Source of the DNA: Theocolax elegans
Taxonomy: Eukaryota; Arthropoda; Insecta; Hymenoptera; Cerocephalidae
Reading direction: 5' to 3'
NCBI GenBank assembly: GCA_026168455.1
Contig: CM047429.1
Coordinates: 6,351,125 to 6,415,124, forward strand
DNA length: 64,000 nucleotides
The position numbers were made by a program, and so were the translations under genes. Below are positions 29,347 through 39,282 of the stretch, in pieces. Below the pieces are notes generated by a model. It did not search any database. It was not told where the DNA came from and saw nothing but the letters and a program-made list of their open reading frames with translations. How positions within the stretch are numbered: the stretch's first letter is position 1; every line of letters starts with the position of its first letter.

Positions 29347-32027
29347 TTTATTCTCATAATAGTGGTATAACTCTATACTATCAAAATGTTCGTAGTATAA
29401 AAAATAAAACTGAATTGATCCTGTGTAACCTTCACCAATTAAGTATAGTTCCTGATATTATTGTATTTTCGGAAACTTGGCTACATAAAGACATATCTAA
29501 TCAAGAAATTGGTCTACAAGGTTACAATATATATAGGTATGACAGGAATAGTATATCCAACAGTGATAGAAGGGGTGGTGGTGTATTGGTGGGTGTGAAA
29601 GACAATTTGGTATCTTCTTCTATTGTTATAAGTCCCTCCCAGGTTGAGAGTGTATTTGTGAAGATAACATCACACCATCATTCCTTTATAATTGGTTCGG
29701 TCTATATTCCACCTTCTTCACCAACAACGCTCTACAAGGAATATGTGGACCAAGTTTTATCGTTGAAGACTGAATATAGTGATATTAAGTTTATATTATT
29801 TGGTGACTATAATTTACCTAAAATTAAATGGGGTAATGATCCCTATTTACATTTCGAGTGTTTAGGATATGTTACTCCGGGGAACTTATGTAGTGCAGAA
29901 TATTTAAGAGACTCATTTAATTTTTTGGAGCTAAAACAGCTTTATCCGATTAATTTGAATAAGGGTTATTCTCTTGATTTATTATTTTCTGAATTCGACT
30001 ACTTGCACTTGATTCATGAGTATGAATCACTTCTTCCTGTGGATGGCCATCATGACCCTGTTTATTTTATTCTTGATTATCCTGTACAACGCAGAGACAT
30101 TGGGGTCAAGTATGGTCTTGACTTCAGCAACGCTGATTATGAGTTGCTGAATAGAGTCTTGGAGGATATTAATTGGTCTGAATTGTTTACAAGTGAAGAT
30201 ATTAACATTAACCTTGCAGTTTTCTACGATGTGATAAGAGACACTCTGAATAAATATCTACCTAAGAAGCGTGTTACGATAGGAACCTACCCTAGGTGGT
30301 TTTCAAGTGAGCTTAAGCAATTAATTATAAATAAGAAGATCGCGCATAGGATTTGGAAGGGATCCAATAATTTAGAGGATTACGTTGAGTTTAAGCGGAT
30401 TCGTGCAATGTGTATTCGGTGTTCTAAAACCTGTTATCGCAATTATATTGATAAAATTCAAATATACTCTCGTAATAATTTAAAATCTTTTTTTGCTTAT
30501 GTTAATGGACTTAAGAAAGATAATGGATTGCCCAATGAGTTGTGTTATTTGAATAGAACTGCACAGGAGCCTCAGGATATGGCAAACATGTACGCTGATT
30601 ATTTTGGTTCTGTATTTGGTGATGCTAACTTACCACCCTTTGTTCAATCACCGGTTCCATCTATTATTAGTTGCTTTGTGATTAATCGCGATGATATATT
30701 AACACACGTAAATATGATAAAAACTAGTACTAATCACGGTCCGGATATGGTCCCAAGTATTTTCCTTAAGTCTTGTATAGCCTCTTTATTATCTCCTCTT
30801 CATATACTATTTCAACAGTCTTTAAGTACAGGTGTTTTCCCGGACCGGTGGAAGGAGTCATATATTACTCCAATTTTTAAATCTGGGGAAAAGGCTGACG
30901 TCACCAATTATAGACCAATTTCAATCATCAGTGCCATTCCAAAACTCTTGGATGCGATTATTGCTGACAAGCTGTCTGATATGATTTGCCATTTAATCTG
31001 TCCGGAACAGCACGGCTTTGTTAGAGATAGATCTACGGTTACCAACTTGCTCTGTTTTACTAATGATGTATTTGATAATATTTCAAAACAGGTTCAAACA
31101 GATGTTATCTATTTGGACTTCTCCAAAGCTTTTGATTCGGTAAATCATGTCAGGCTTGTGAGTAAACTGTTTGCTATCGGTATTACCGGACTGGCTCTTG
31201 AATGGATTCAATCGTATTTGTCATCACGTTTTCAGACTGTAAGATTGGGTAACTGCATATCAAAGAGTGTAATGGTAAGATCAGGTGTTCCTCAAGGATC
31301 ACACCTAGGCCCTGTTCTGTTCACTTTGTTTATTAATGATATAAATTCAGTCATAAAATTTACTAAATTCCTATTATATGCGGATGACTTAAAATTATAT
31401 TGCGATGTTAAATCTCCGCTAGACTGCGGTAAAATTCAAATTGATCTTGATAATATTTTGCGATGGTCTTCATTCAATGGTTTGAGTTTAAATTTTAAGA
31501 AAACTAAAGTGACGTCGGTAGTTAAATCTAAATATCCTATTGAATTTCAATATTTATTATCTAATAATAATATAGATAGGGTATCAGAGTTTATGGATCT
31601 CGGTATATTGGTTTGTAACGATCTGAATTTTGGCAGACACCTAGACAATGTTATTAGTAAGATGTCTAAGTCACTTGGATTTATAACTAGATCTACTAAG
31701 TGTTTTACTTCAATAGAGTCTATTATTCATTTGTATAAATCAATAGTATTACCTATAGCTACATATGGATCTTTAATATGGTCTCCATACACTAACTCTG
31801 GAATAACCAAACTTGAATCAGTTCAACATAGATTTCTGAGGTACATTGCTTACAAGTCTGGTCAACCTATGCAATTTGATAATCATAATTTCAGTCATAT
31901 ATCGAGTAAATTTAATATTTATACTTTAAAATCTCTACATAATTTTTATGATTCGATGTACTCTTATAAAATTTTTTATTCTCTAATTAACGTATCTCAA
32001 CTTAATGATATATTTGTACGCAGGTAA
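29343..32027 (+). CDS. CR1-like ORF2: endonuclease and reverse transcriptase
   Basis: Open from 29343 in the -1 frame relative to ORF1. The endonuclease starts at YYQNVRSIKNKTEL and contains SETWLH, FGDYNLP and DGHHDPV (the usual SDH reads DGH). RT motifs are NYRPISIISAIPK, GFVRDRSTVTN, IYLDFSKAFDSVNH, SGVPQGSHLGP and the catalytic LLYADDLKLY near 31372. TAA at 32025-32027 is probably a nonsense mutation: the same frame goes on for about 60 codons to 32212 with the conserved tail LLRLWNSLPS. Otherwise it is intact, so this copy is young. The 3' end has AAATA repeats at 32330-32357. Confidence 0.9.
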   Translation, partial: LVYSHNSGITLYYQNVRSIKNKTELILCNLHQLSIVPDIIVFSETWLHKDISNQEIGLQGYNIYRYDRNSISNSDRRGGGVLVGVKDNLVSSSIVISPSQVESVFVKITSHHHSFIIGSVYIPPSSPTTLYKEYVDQVLSLKTEYSDIKFILFGDYNLPKIKWGNDPYLHFECLGYVTPGNLCSAEYLRDSFNFLELKQLYPINLNKGYSLDLLFSEFDYLHLIHEYESLLPVDGHHDPVYFILDYPVQRRDIGVKYGLDFSNADYELLNRVLEDINWSELFTSEDININLAVFYDVIRDTLNKYLPKKRVTIGTYPRWFSSELKQLIINKKIAHRIWKGSNNLEDYVEFKRIRAMCIRCSKTCYRNYIDKIQIYSRNNLKSFFAYVNGLKKDNGLPNELCYLNRTAQEPQDMANMYADYFGSVFGDANLPPFVQSPVPSIISCFVINRDDILTHVNMIKTSTNHGPDMVPSIFLKSCIASLLSPLHILFQQSLSTGVFPDRWKESYITPIFKSGEKADVTNYRPISIISAIPKLLDAIIADKLSDMICHLICPEQHGFVRDRSTVTNLLCFTNDVFDNISKQVQTDVIYLDFSKAFDSVNHVRLVSKLFAIGITGLALEWIQSYLSSRFQTVRLGNCISKSVMVRSGVPQGSHLGPVLFTLFINDINSVIKFTKFLLYADDLKLYCDVKSPLDCGKIQIDLDNILRWSSFNGLSLNFKKTKVTSVVKSKYPIEFQYLLSNNNIDRVSEFMDLGILVCNDLNFGRHLDNVISKMSKSLGFITRSTKCFTSIESIIHLYKSIVLPIATYGSLIWSPYTNSGITKLESVQHRFLRYIAYKSGQPMQFDNHNFSHISSKFNIYTLKSLHNFYDSMYSYKIFYSLINVSQLNDIFVRR

Positions 32028-32329
32028 CTCGGCTATACGTTTCGTACCGACAATATGTACAACGAAGTAAATTGCAAACATAACTTTATTTATTTTTCTC
32101 CGAAAGCCAGATTATTACGTCTCTGGAACTCTCTTCCTAGTGTCATTAGGGATGATTTAAATTTAGTTTCGTTTAAATTAAAAGTACGTAAGGAATATTG
32201 TTGCTTTTATTAATTATCAATAGTTTATTTTCAACTGTTAATTAATTTTATTACTTCATGCGATGACTGTTGCGCCACTATCATGATTTTGTTATATAAA
32301 TTTTGTACAAGGGTCCTGTACCCGTTGAT

Positions 32330-32357
32330 TTGATAATAAATAAATAAATAAATAAAT
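32330..32357 (+). repeat. (AATA)n tail of the CR1-like element
   Basis: GATAATAAATAAATAAATAA marks the 3' end of the non-LTR element. Short A-rich tandem tails are typical of CR1/Jockey relatives. Confidence 0.75.
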
Positions 32358-32854
32358 TTAAAAAATGCTAAACACAAAACTATCTAACACTTCTATTACA
32401 TAAATTCAATAAATAATAATAAAATAATTATTAAAATCGTTATTATTTATGAAATTTATGTAATAAAAGTGTTAGATGCATAAAAAAAAAATTTCGGTCA
32501 CAGGTTTTGAACCCGAGACCCCTTGGTTACTGCAAAATGTGCACACCTTAGCGCTCACGGCTACCGTGACTTGTACTCTTATCTATATCGGAACTTATAT
32601 TTAAGTTGTGCCCACTGGCGGGAACTTGAAATTATAGGGTAATAAATCAAGATAGTTCATTATTTAATTTTTTGATTTAGTTATCTATAATTAACATAAA
32701 TTAATAAATTTATTTTACAAAAAAAAATTTGGGGAGTAAGGGGATTTGACCCCTCCAACGCTAGTCGAATTCATACTCCCCATCGGAGTAGGAACCAATC
32801 GAAGCGCGGCTCTACTGCGCACACTAGAACTTCCGGTACGAGATAGAAACACCA
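32353..32854 (-). repeat. right inverted arm of the 5.9-kb block
   Basis: Inverted copy of 26928-27475. Confidence 0.85.
32497..32570 (-). tRNA. tRNA-like sequence in the right arm
   Basis: Inverted counterpart of 27214-27288, with a few substitutions (the B box reads GGGTTCAAAACC). The same reservations apply. Confidence 0.5.
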
Positions 32855-32857
32855 GCG

Positions 32858-33118
32858 GCTATGTTCAAATTTAATTTAGAATCAATTTTTAGTGCATCAA
32901 ACAAAATCCACGTGGTACGGTGCCAGCACACTTCGTGGAAATTGTTTAAATAATTTATTAATTAACTATGTAAAGTACATATGGTTTTTTCGTTATTAGT
33001 TTCGTTATAACGGTGCGGCTATGCTCAAATTTAGTTTAGAATCAATTTTTAGTGCTACAAACAAGATCCACTTGGTCGTGTGCCGGCACACCTCGTAGAT
33101 AATGTTTAAATAATTAAT
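32858..33118. repeat. 155-bp partial tandem duplication of host sequence
   Basis: CGGCTATGTTCAAATTTA at 32857 and CGGCTATGCTCAAATTTA at 33016 start two diverged copies that share GAATCAATTTTTAGTGC. The second is the empty site for the 5.9-kb block. Confidence 0.75.
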
Positions 33119-33195
33119 TACACACCTTTTCTATATCTAACTTATATTCCATGATATTTTTCTGCAATTGAAAGTATTCAATTCGAAAACACCTT

Positions 33196-33214
33196 CCAAG
33201 AAGGTGTCAAAACC
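33196..33214. repeat. hairpin in a dispersed repeat
   Basis: ACACCTTCCAAGAAGGTGT. Diverged copies are at about 35029-35047, 36109-36130 and 36338-36356 in the same sequence context (TTGCGGGTTTTGACAC). One copy has T-A pairs in place of C-G. Confidence 0.7.
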
Positions 33215-34026
33215 CGCAAGTATTGTGTTATTTTAATAAAACTTTGAAAATTGTTATCTGATAAATAAATTCTGCAATTCAATCTGACATTGTTATCTAA
33301 TAAATAAATCATTTTAATCCTAACTACCTTATTTTATCTATTTCTTTGAATTTTAATTAAACATTTTTTAAATTTTAAATATTATGAAAATTTCGTATAA
33401 AAAATTTCTGGAATTGAAAGAATTGAAATCAAACTGAAATCGACAAGTATTTTGAATCGTACCATAAATTTATATTTTATATAAACATTTTTATATATAT
33501 TATTTAAACTTCGTAAAAAGTTTCTGCAATTGAAAGCACTGAAATCAAACTGTAATCGACAAGTATTTTGAACCATGCAAAAATTTCTACCAATCTGAAT
33601 ACAGATTTTTTTTTTATGAAAAGTATCTTTCACTATTATTTTTCATTTCTGGCCCTCACATGTTTTACAGTAATAAATAAATAATATTCTAAAGATATTA
33701 ATTTGTGCAAAATTAATTTCTGCAATACTAATAAACTGGACATTTCTTTTTTATTCTTTTAAATAATAAAATAATACTTGCACCACCGTTGGTTAAACGC
33801 TTCATATATGTGTTAATTCTGACTATATTAACTGATGTTACATTTTATAAATACTTACATACATCTTAGCTATTATCTTATTAATTAATTAATTAATTGG
33901 TAAAATCATGTAGATTGTATATACTTAGTTAAGTGACATAATAATTATTTTACATAACTAGTAAGAAAAACTTGTATTTAAAAAAATAACCGCAAGGCAT
34001 TATACTGAGTTTACTGATATGGAAAC

Positions 34027-34244
34027 TTTTTCTTTTTTTTTTTTATTATTTTAACGTCGCTCATTTTATGCTCCCAAACCGGTGCTAATCTGCGACGGAG
34101 GTCATAGGATGTCTTGGTGAAGAAAGCACTTGTTGAAAATACATTCGCCAGTAGCGCTTGTATCAATCGGCCGGGGCCGGGAATCAAACCTGGGACCTCC
34201 AGATTCCGAGTCCGACGCCCTACCGACAGAGCAATCGCAGGCCC
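34027..34244 (-). mobile_element. tRNA-derived SINE
   Basis: On the minus strand it starts with a tRNA-like head (34244-34165): the D arm reads TTGCTCTGTCGGTAGGGCGTC, and the T arm CCCAGGTTTGATTCCCGG has a good B box. A 110-bp unrelated body and a poly(A) tail follow, seen as the T run 34027-34044. The head most resembles Lys/Pro-type tRNAs. Length about 218 bp fits a SINE. Flanking duplications were not convincing. Confidence 0.75.
34165..34244 (-). tRNA. tRNA-like head of the SINE (not a functional tRNA)
   Basis: Cloverleaf-like with A and B boxes for RNA polymerase III. The anticodon loop CTCGGAA would give CGG. The acceptor stem does not close well. Confidence 0.5.
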
Positions 34245-35106
34245 TTTTGAGAACTTTATTAAATAAAAATAATGATGTCTATTTTTTCATTGGTGATGTA
34301 GGATAATAAAATTGCCAGAAAGTATTGCTATATTTATTTATTATTACTCATTGCATTTTCTTCACGGTATTATACTTTCATAAATGTTAAGGAATACATT
34401 AGTAATTAAGAATTAACACATATATGATGCGTTTGACCAACGGTGGTGCAAGTATTATTTTATTATTTAAAAGAATAAAAAAGAAATGTCCAGTTTATTA
34501 GTATTGCAGAAATTAATTTTGCACAAATTAATATCATTAGAATATTATTTATTTATTACTGTAAAACATGTGAGGGCCAGAAATGAAAAATAATAGTGAA
34601 AGATACTTTTCATAAAAAAAAATCTGTATTCAGATTGGTAGAAATTTTTGCATGGTTCAAAATACTTGTCGATTACAGTTTCATTTCAGTGCTTTCAATT
34701 GCAGAAACTTTTTACGAAGTTTAAATAATATATATATAAATGTTTATATAAAATATAAATTTATGGTACGATTCAAAATACTTGTCGATTTCAGTTTGAT
34801 TTCAATTCTTTCAATTGCAGAAATTTTTTATACGAAATTTTCGTAATATTTAAAATTTAAAAAAATGTTTAATTAAAATTCAAAGAAATAAATAAAATAA
34901 GGTAGTTAGAATTAAAATTATTTATTTATTAGATAACAATGTCAGATTGAATTGCAGAATTTATTTATCAGATAACAATTTTCAAAGTTTGATTAGAATA
35001 ACACAATACTTGCGGGTTTTGACACTTTCTTGGAAGGTGTTTTCGAATTGAATACTTTCAATTGCAGAAAAATATTATGGAATATAAGTTAGATATAGAA
35101 ATGGTT

Positions 35107-35167
35107 TAATTAAAATATAAATATGTAGAGAAGATATGGGAATCAGAATTAAAGATATTTTTGTCTT
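35107..35167. repeat. copy of the dispersed hairpin repeat, left of the solo LTR
   Basis: Phrases AATCAGAATTAAAGATATT match 36233-36250, showing the LTR split a tandem repeat. Confidence 0.6.
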
Positions 35168-36035
35168 TGTTATACGCAAGCGTACTATTAATAGGCGTGA
35201 ACCGCACGTCCTATATACATATAGCTTATATATAGTATGTAGTACCGATAACGGCCGTAAGGTGGCTACCCCCTTATCGTGCCGTTCCCGTTATCAAGAT
35301 AAGCGAGCGCCGTTATAAGTATAGGCCAGTTCGAGCGTACAGCAGCTCGCCTTCTCCCACTGCGGGAGTACCGCACCTTTCGGGGCAATTACTGTATCAT
35401 CTCTACAGTTCTTGAATATAGGCGAATTTAAATTAAGATCTCTTGTTGGTCATAATTATTAGCACCTTCTCCCTATCCCATCCATACCGTACGACCTCAC
35501 CGAGGCGATTACATCAGGCTCTCCCTCGAGACTTCGCCGCCCGGATCACCCAGGAGTACCGGAATCAGGCTGCTGCCGCCAGACCACCCACAAGGAGGAC
35601 CAGACTACTCGGACCGCCAGCAACAGCAGTATCCAGACGGAGCAACCACTACACCGACTCACTTCTCTCGACGGTGCGGTACGACTTACATCCCGCTGCC
35701 ACCTGCAGGGCGTCTCCCTCTTCGTCCGAGGACAACTCACCGTTAAAGCGGCTCGTGCCTAGGTTGGTGCATCTTGACCAACCCTACTAAGAACTTCGTA
35801 AAGTGAGCGGGGCTCACCGGCGGTCATCCGACCGTCCGACTCTGGCCACGAGTTTCTCGAGGCCAGGGCCAGACTCGTAGAGAGCTAGTTGAGGGGTTAG
35901 TGCTGTGTCCTCCCTCAGCCAACGCAGAAGCCACAACGACAGCGGTGCAGCGGACCAGCATCTACTCGGCCTTCCTGGCCGACATACCGTCGATACCGGA
36001 CTCACCAGCGTCACCCGACGCGCCGGCTTACGACA
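35168..36035 (+). repeat. solo LTR (868 bp), probably Gypsy-type
   Basis: Starts TGTTATACGC, ends TTACGACA, and is flanked by TCTT on both sides (35164-35167 and 36036-36039). It is clearly GC-richer than its surroundings. A TATATATAG box at about 35229 and the GC-rich stretch after it suggest a promoter. An open frame at 35443-35790 inside has no recognisable content. The flanking repeat is restored when the LTR and one TCTT are removed. A 4-bp duplication fits Gypsy better than Copia or BEL. Orientation is inferred from the TATA box. Confidence 0.75.
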
Positions 36036-36039
36036 TCTT

Positions 36040-36365
36040 ATACTTTAAAATTTATCAGACAGATAACAATTTTCAAAGTTTGATTAGAATAACACAATAC
36101 TTGCGGGTTTTGACACCTATTTCAAAGGTGTTTTTGATTTCAGCTGTTTCAATTGCAGAAAACTATTATAGAGTATAAATTACTTATAAAAAGGTGTAAT
36201 TAAAATATGAATAAGTAGAAAAAATGTGGGAGTTAGAATCAAAGATATTCTTTATCAGACCGATAACAATTTTATTTATCAGATAACAATTTTCAAAGTT
36301 TGATTAGAATAACACAATACTTGCGGATTTTGACACCTTTTTGAAAGGTGTTTTTGATAATAATT
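36040..36365. repeat. dispersed repeat copies with ACACCT..AGGTGT hairpin
   Basis: Two consecutive copies of CAGATAACAATTTTCAAAG followed by the hairpin and GTTTTTGAT. They are related to the foldback arms. Confidence 0.7.
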
Positions 36366-36699
36366 TACTATTAATTTAATTTAATTTTACACACATTCAT
36401 TTTTTTACAATACTGTTATAAATGAAAAAATTAGAAATAATTATTAACTATTAACAACAATGTTTATGAAAATTGATAAAAATTAATAACTCTTTTTACT
36501 TGTTTCAAATCTAGACATTAATCATTTTTAATCCTTTTTTTGTAAGTATATACAGCATAATTAATACCTTATCAACATTTGTTAAAATTATTTAAGTAAG
36601 TGAAGGTATAATCTTATATTATATTAAAGTGGATCGACTTTTGGTCTCCGGTTCTCCGGTTCTCCGGTTTTTTAAAATGCATTTTTATAGTTTCAAAGT

Positions 36700-37030
36700 T
36701 TTATTTTAATTGGGCTTTACACTTTTGGGCCTTACATTTTTTGGACCTTACATTTTTGGGACTTATAAATTTTGGGCCTTACATTATTGGCAACGGAATT
36801 GTAAAGTTTTATTTTAATTGGACTTTACAATTTTAGGCCTTACATTTTGAGCCTTACATTTCTGTCCTCATAAATTTTGGGCCTTACATTTTTGGGCCTT
36901 ATATTTTTGGGTCATGCATTTTTGGGCCTTATATTTTTGGGCCTTATATTTTGGGCCATACATTTTGGGCCTTATAAATTTGGACCTTACATTTTTGGGC
37001 CTCATAAATTTTGGGCCTTATAGTTTTTTT
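36700..37030 (+). repeat. degenerate tandem array of TTTTTGGGCCTTAC-type units
   Basis: About 15 units of 15-20 bp with the constant core GGGCCTTA. Unit length varies. No coding. Confidence 0.8.
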
Positions 37031-38584
37031 AAACAAATAGATATCAACTACTATGTCGATATTATTACCAGAAAATTATCTTAATAACAATAAGTAAAAT
37101 AACATTTGATTACGTAATTAAAATTAATAAAATTTCAACACTGGAACATACAATAAATCAAATTAATTTTTATTGTTTATTTTACAAACTTATTTTTGCA
37201 AAAATTTCAAATTACAATTATTATGTTATTAAATTAAATTACAATTATTATGTTACAATTGTACTCTATTCACTTGTATATTTTTCATAAGATATATTTT
37301 TTTCAATATATCGTTTTTATTGTTTATATAATTTATAAATTCAGCAAGTATTCATCGAAATCATCTTTAACAGAAAAATTAAATTATATCATTAAATATT
37401 AAATGTATAATTAATTAAACATTAGATAAAATATTCAAATAAATATTACTGTTTTTAAAATGCCATTTAGAAGATTTATATCCAATATGCATATTGTCAC
37501 ATATTATTGATATTATATATGTTATATCTGTAACAAAAACATTTTTATTATTAATTATAAATAAATTGACAAAGTCAAAACTATACCTTTTAACTTAATC
37601 ATTAAGAAATACTACTGCATTTTTTATTATTTCGATAGTCTTAATAAGCTAATCAGGATACTGAAATACAAAAAGACTTAATATATTTCAAACAATAATA
37701 ATTTAAAATGAAAATTAGATAATTTTATAATATACCTTGTGACTTTAATCGTATGGAATGCCATTAGGAATATAATATTTTATTGATATAATATTAATTG
37801 GAATGCTGCTGCCGTTTGTTATTTTTATTCAGCGCTGCATTCATTGGAATGCTGCTGCCCTTTGTTTTTTTTATTCAGCGCTGCATTTATTGGAATTATG
37901 AGTGTCAAACTACTAGCAAAGAATTTGTGCAAATATTGGCTCATTAGATGGAAAGTTTGGCCCTCTTTGTGTAAAGGTTGGCCCAGACTGTTTAAATGTT
38001 GGCCCATTTACAGAAAAGATTATTACAACATATTATTTACAACATATTATTATTGCAATATTAAATATTATCAACGCAATTAAGTGCGCCTTAATTTAAG
38101 AAATTGCATGTGAAAAACAATTTTTTACTGGTTGAAAAATTTATTCCATAATCAATACAAAATGTTCCTAAATTGGCCAAAAGTGGGCTAAAGTTTGCCA
38201 AAACTGGAAAAATATTCCAAATATTTCAATGTTGGTAAACATCGGCCCACTTTTGGCGCAAGTTGGCCCACTTTTAGCATACTTTGGAGCATTTTCATCG
38301 AAAATGTATTTCCACTAGGGTATGTATAATATTAGTATTTATAAAATATTAAATTTATATTAACTATATTTCATTCATTACATTGAAGCTACTTTCTTAT
38401 AAATACTGTTTTCTAATAATTTATATTTTATGTTTTTCAGCTTTACAAAAAAATGTTAATAAAAAATTTAAAATAATCGTTTAGAAAAATAAAAAAAATT
38501 ATAATTATTATTAAACAATTGAAACAAATTATTAATATTATTTTTATAATTGTGAATCATTTTGTAAAATAAACCATTTTTATA
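37031..38584. other. AT-rich sequence, no gene
   Basis: Contains a 47-bp tandem duplication at 37797-37890 (GGAATGCTGCTGCC...GCGCTGCATT) and, at 37950-38290, repeated TTGGCCCACTTTTGGC-like phrases. The Helitron start may lie in here, but no terminus was found. Confidence 0.4.
37797..37890. repeat. 47-bp tandem duplication
   Basis: Two nearly identical copies carrying TTCAGCGCTGCATT. Confidence 0.85.
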
Positions 38585-39208
38585 ATGGGTTTGACGGAAA
38601 TAAAAATATTAGTTGTAAAACCGATTGAACCATATAGCGACGATGCTTCTATGTTAAATGATGAACACATATTAGAATTTAATAACATCCTTAAATCATG
38701 TACACCATTCAATATGCAAACAACTCTTTTAGTTCAAAAACAATATAATATTAACTCAGTTCAAATGAATAATGAATACATTCAATTGTTATTTTCTGGA
38801 AAATATGAAAAAGGTCATTGGATTTGTATGTATTACAATAATAGAACGATACACATTTATGATAGTTTAAATGCTAAATATTTGCAAAATGAACATAAAG
38901 TATACATCAATAGATTATTTCCAGATAGTCAACAATTAAAAATTGTTTTTGAAACAGTGCAATTTCAAACCAATAGTTATGATTGTGGAATTTTCGCGAT
39001 AGCTTTTGCTGTCTCTATTGTATTTAATTTATGCCCACGCAGTTTAAACTATGATATTTCTCAAATGCGTTCACATTTACTAAAAATATACGAAACACGT
39101 AGTATTACGATGTTTCCAATTTTACAAAATATAAACTATAATATTTCAACAATACCAATCAAAAGATACATGATTCATATTTGTTGTATTGATGAAAAAA
39201 AAAATTGA
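38585..39208 (+). CDS. Ulp1/C48-type cysteine protease of Helitron 1
   Basis: 207 codons, no stop. The SUMO-protease-like catalytic triad is visible: His in KGHWICMYY (about residue 77), Asp in IHIYDSLN (about 91), and Cys in NSYDCGIFAIAFA (about 132), the last being the hallmark DCG motif. Proteases of this family act on ubiquitin-like modifiers and occur as accessory genes in several transposon groups, including Helitrons and Polintons. It lies just upstream of the Rep/helicase frames on the same strand, so it is probably part of Helitron 1. It is the only undamaged frame of that element. Confidence 0.8.
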   Translation: MGLTEIKILVVKPIEPYSDDASMLNDEHILEFNNILKSCTPFNMQTTLLVQKQYNINSVQMNNEYIQLLFSGKYEKGHWICMYYNNRTIHIYDSLNAKYLQNEHKVYINRLFPDSQQLKIVFETVQFQTNSYDCGIFAIAFAVSIVFNLCPRSLNYDISQMRSHLLKIYETRSITMFPILQNINYNISTIPIKRYMIHICCIDEKKN

Positions 39209-39282
39209 ATTTCAATGTAGCAGAAATAAAAATAATAGAATAAAATTTTCAACAGAAATTTAATTCTGAACAACAAACAATA

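Larger units (their letters stand above)
26928..32854. mobile_element. 5.9-kb inverted-repeat block carrying a CR1-like retrotransposon
   Basis: Inverted arms (26928-27475 and 32353-32854) start AGTGTTTCTATCTCGTACC on both sides. The block is bordered by GCGGCT at 26922-26927 and 32855-32860. Joining the two flanks gives the sequence found intact at 33001-33030 (CGGTGCGGCTATGCTCAAAT), a paralogous empty site. Either the block moved as a unit, or a 1-kb foldback element inserted first and the retrotransposon later landed in its centre. The second is simpler. Confidence 0.8.
33129..35106. mobile_element. foldback element with arms of about 700 bp
   Basis: Arms 33129-33825 and 34415-35106 are inverted copies at roughly 97 percent by eye. 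Each arm contains repeats of the phrase TTCTGCAATTGAAAG followed by AATCGACAAGTATTTTGAA. The spacer holds a tRNA-derived SINE. No coding. The high arm identity implies recent formation or gene conversion. Confidence 0.8.

Noticed and set aside
34165..34244. Functional tRNA-Pro gene
   Set aside because: The acceptor stem does not close, it is joined to a SINE body and poly(A), and the B box is the only really good part.
35443..35790. 115-codon frame as a host gene
   Set aside because: It lies wholly inside a solo LTR with target duplication and has low-complexity Arg/Pro/Thr content.
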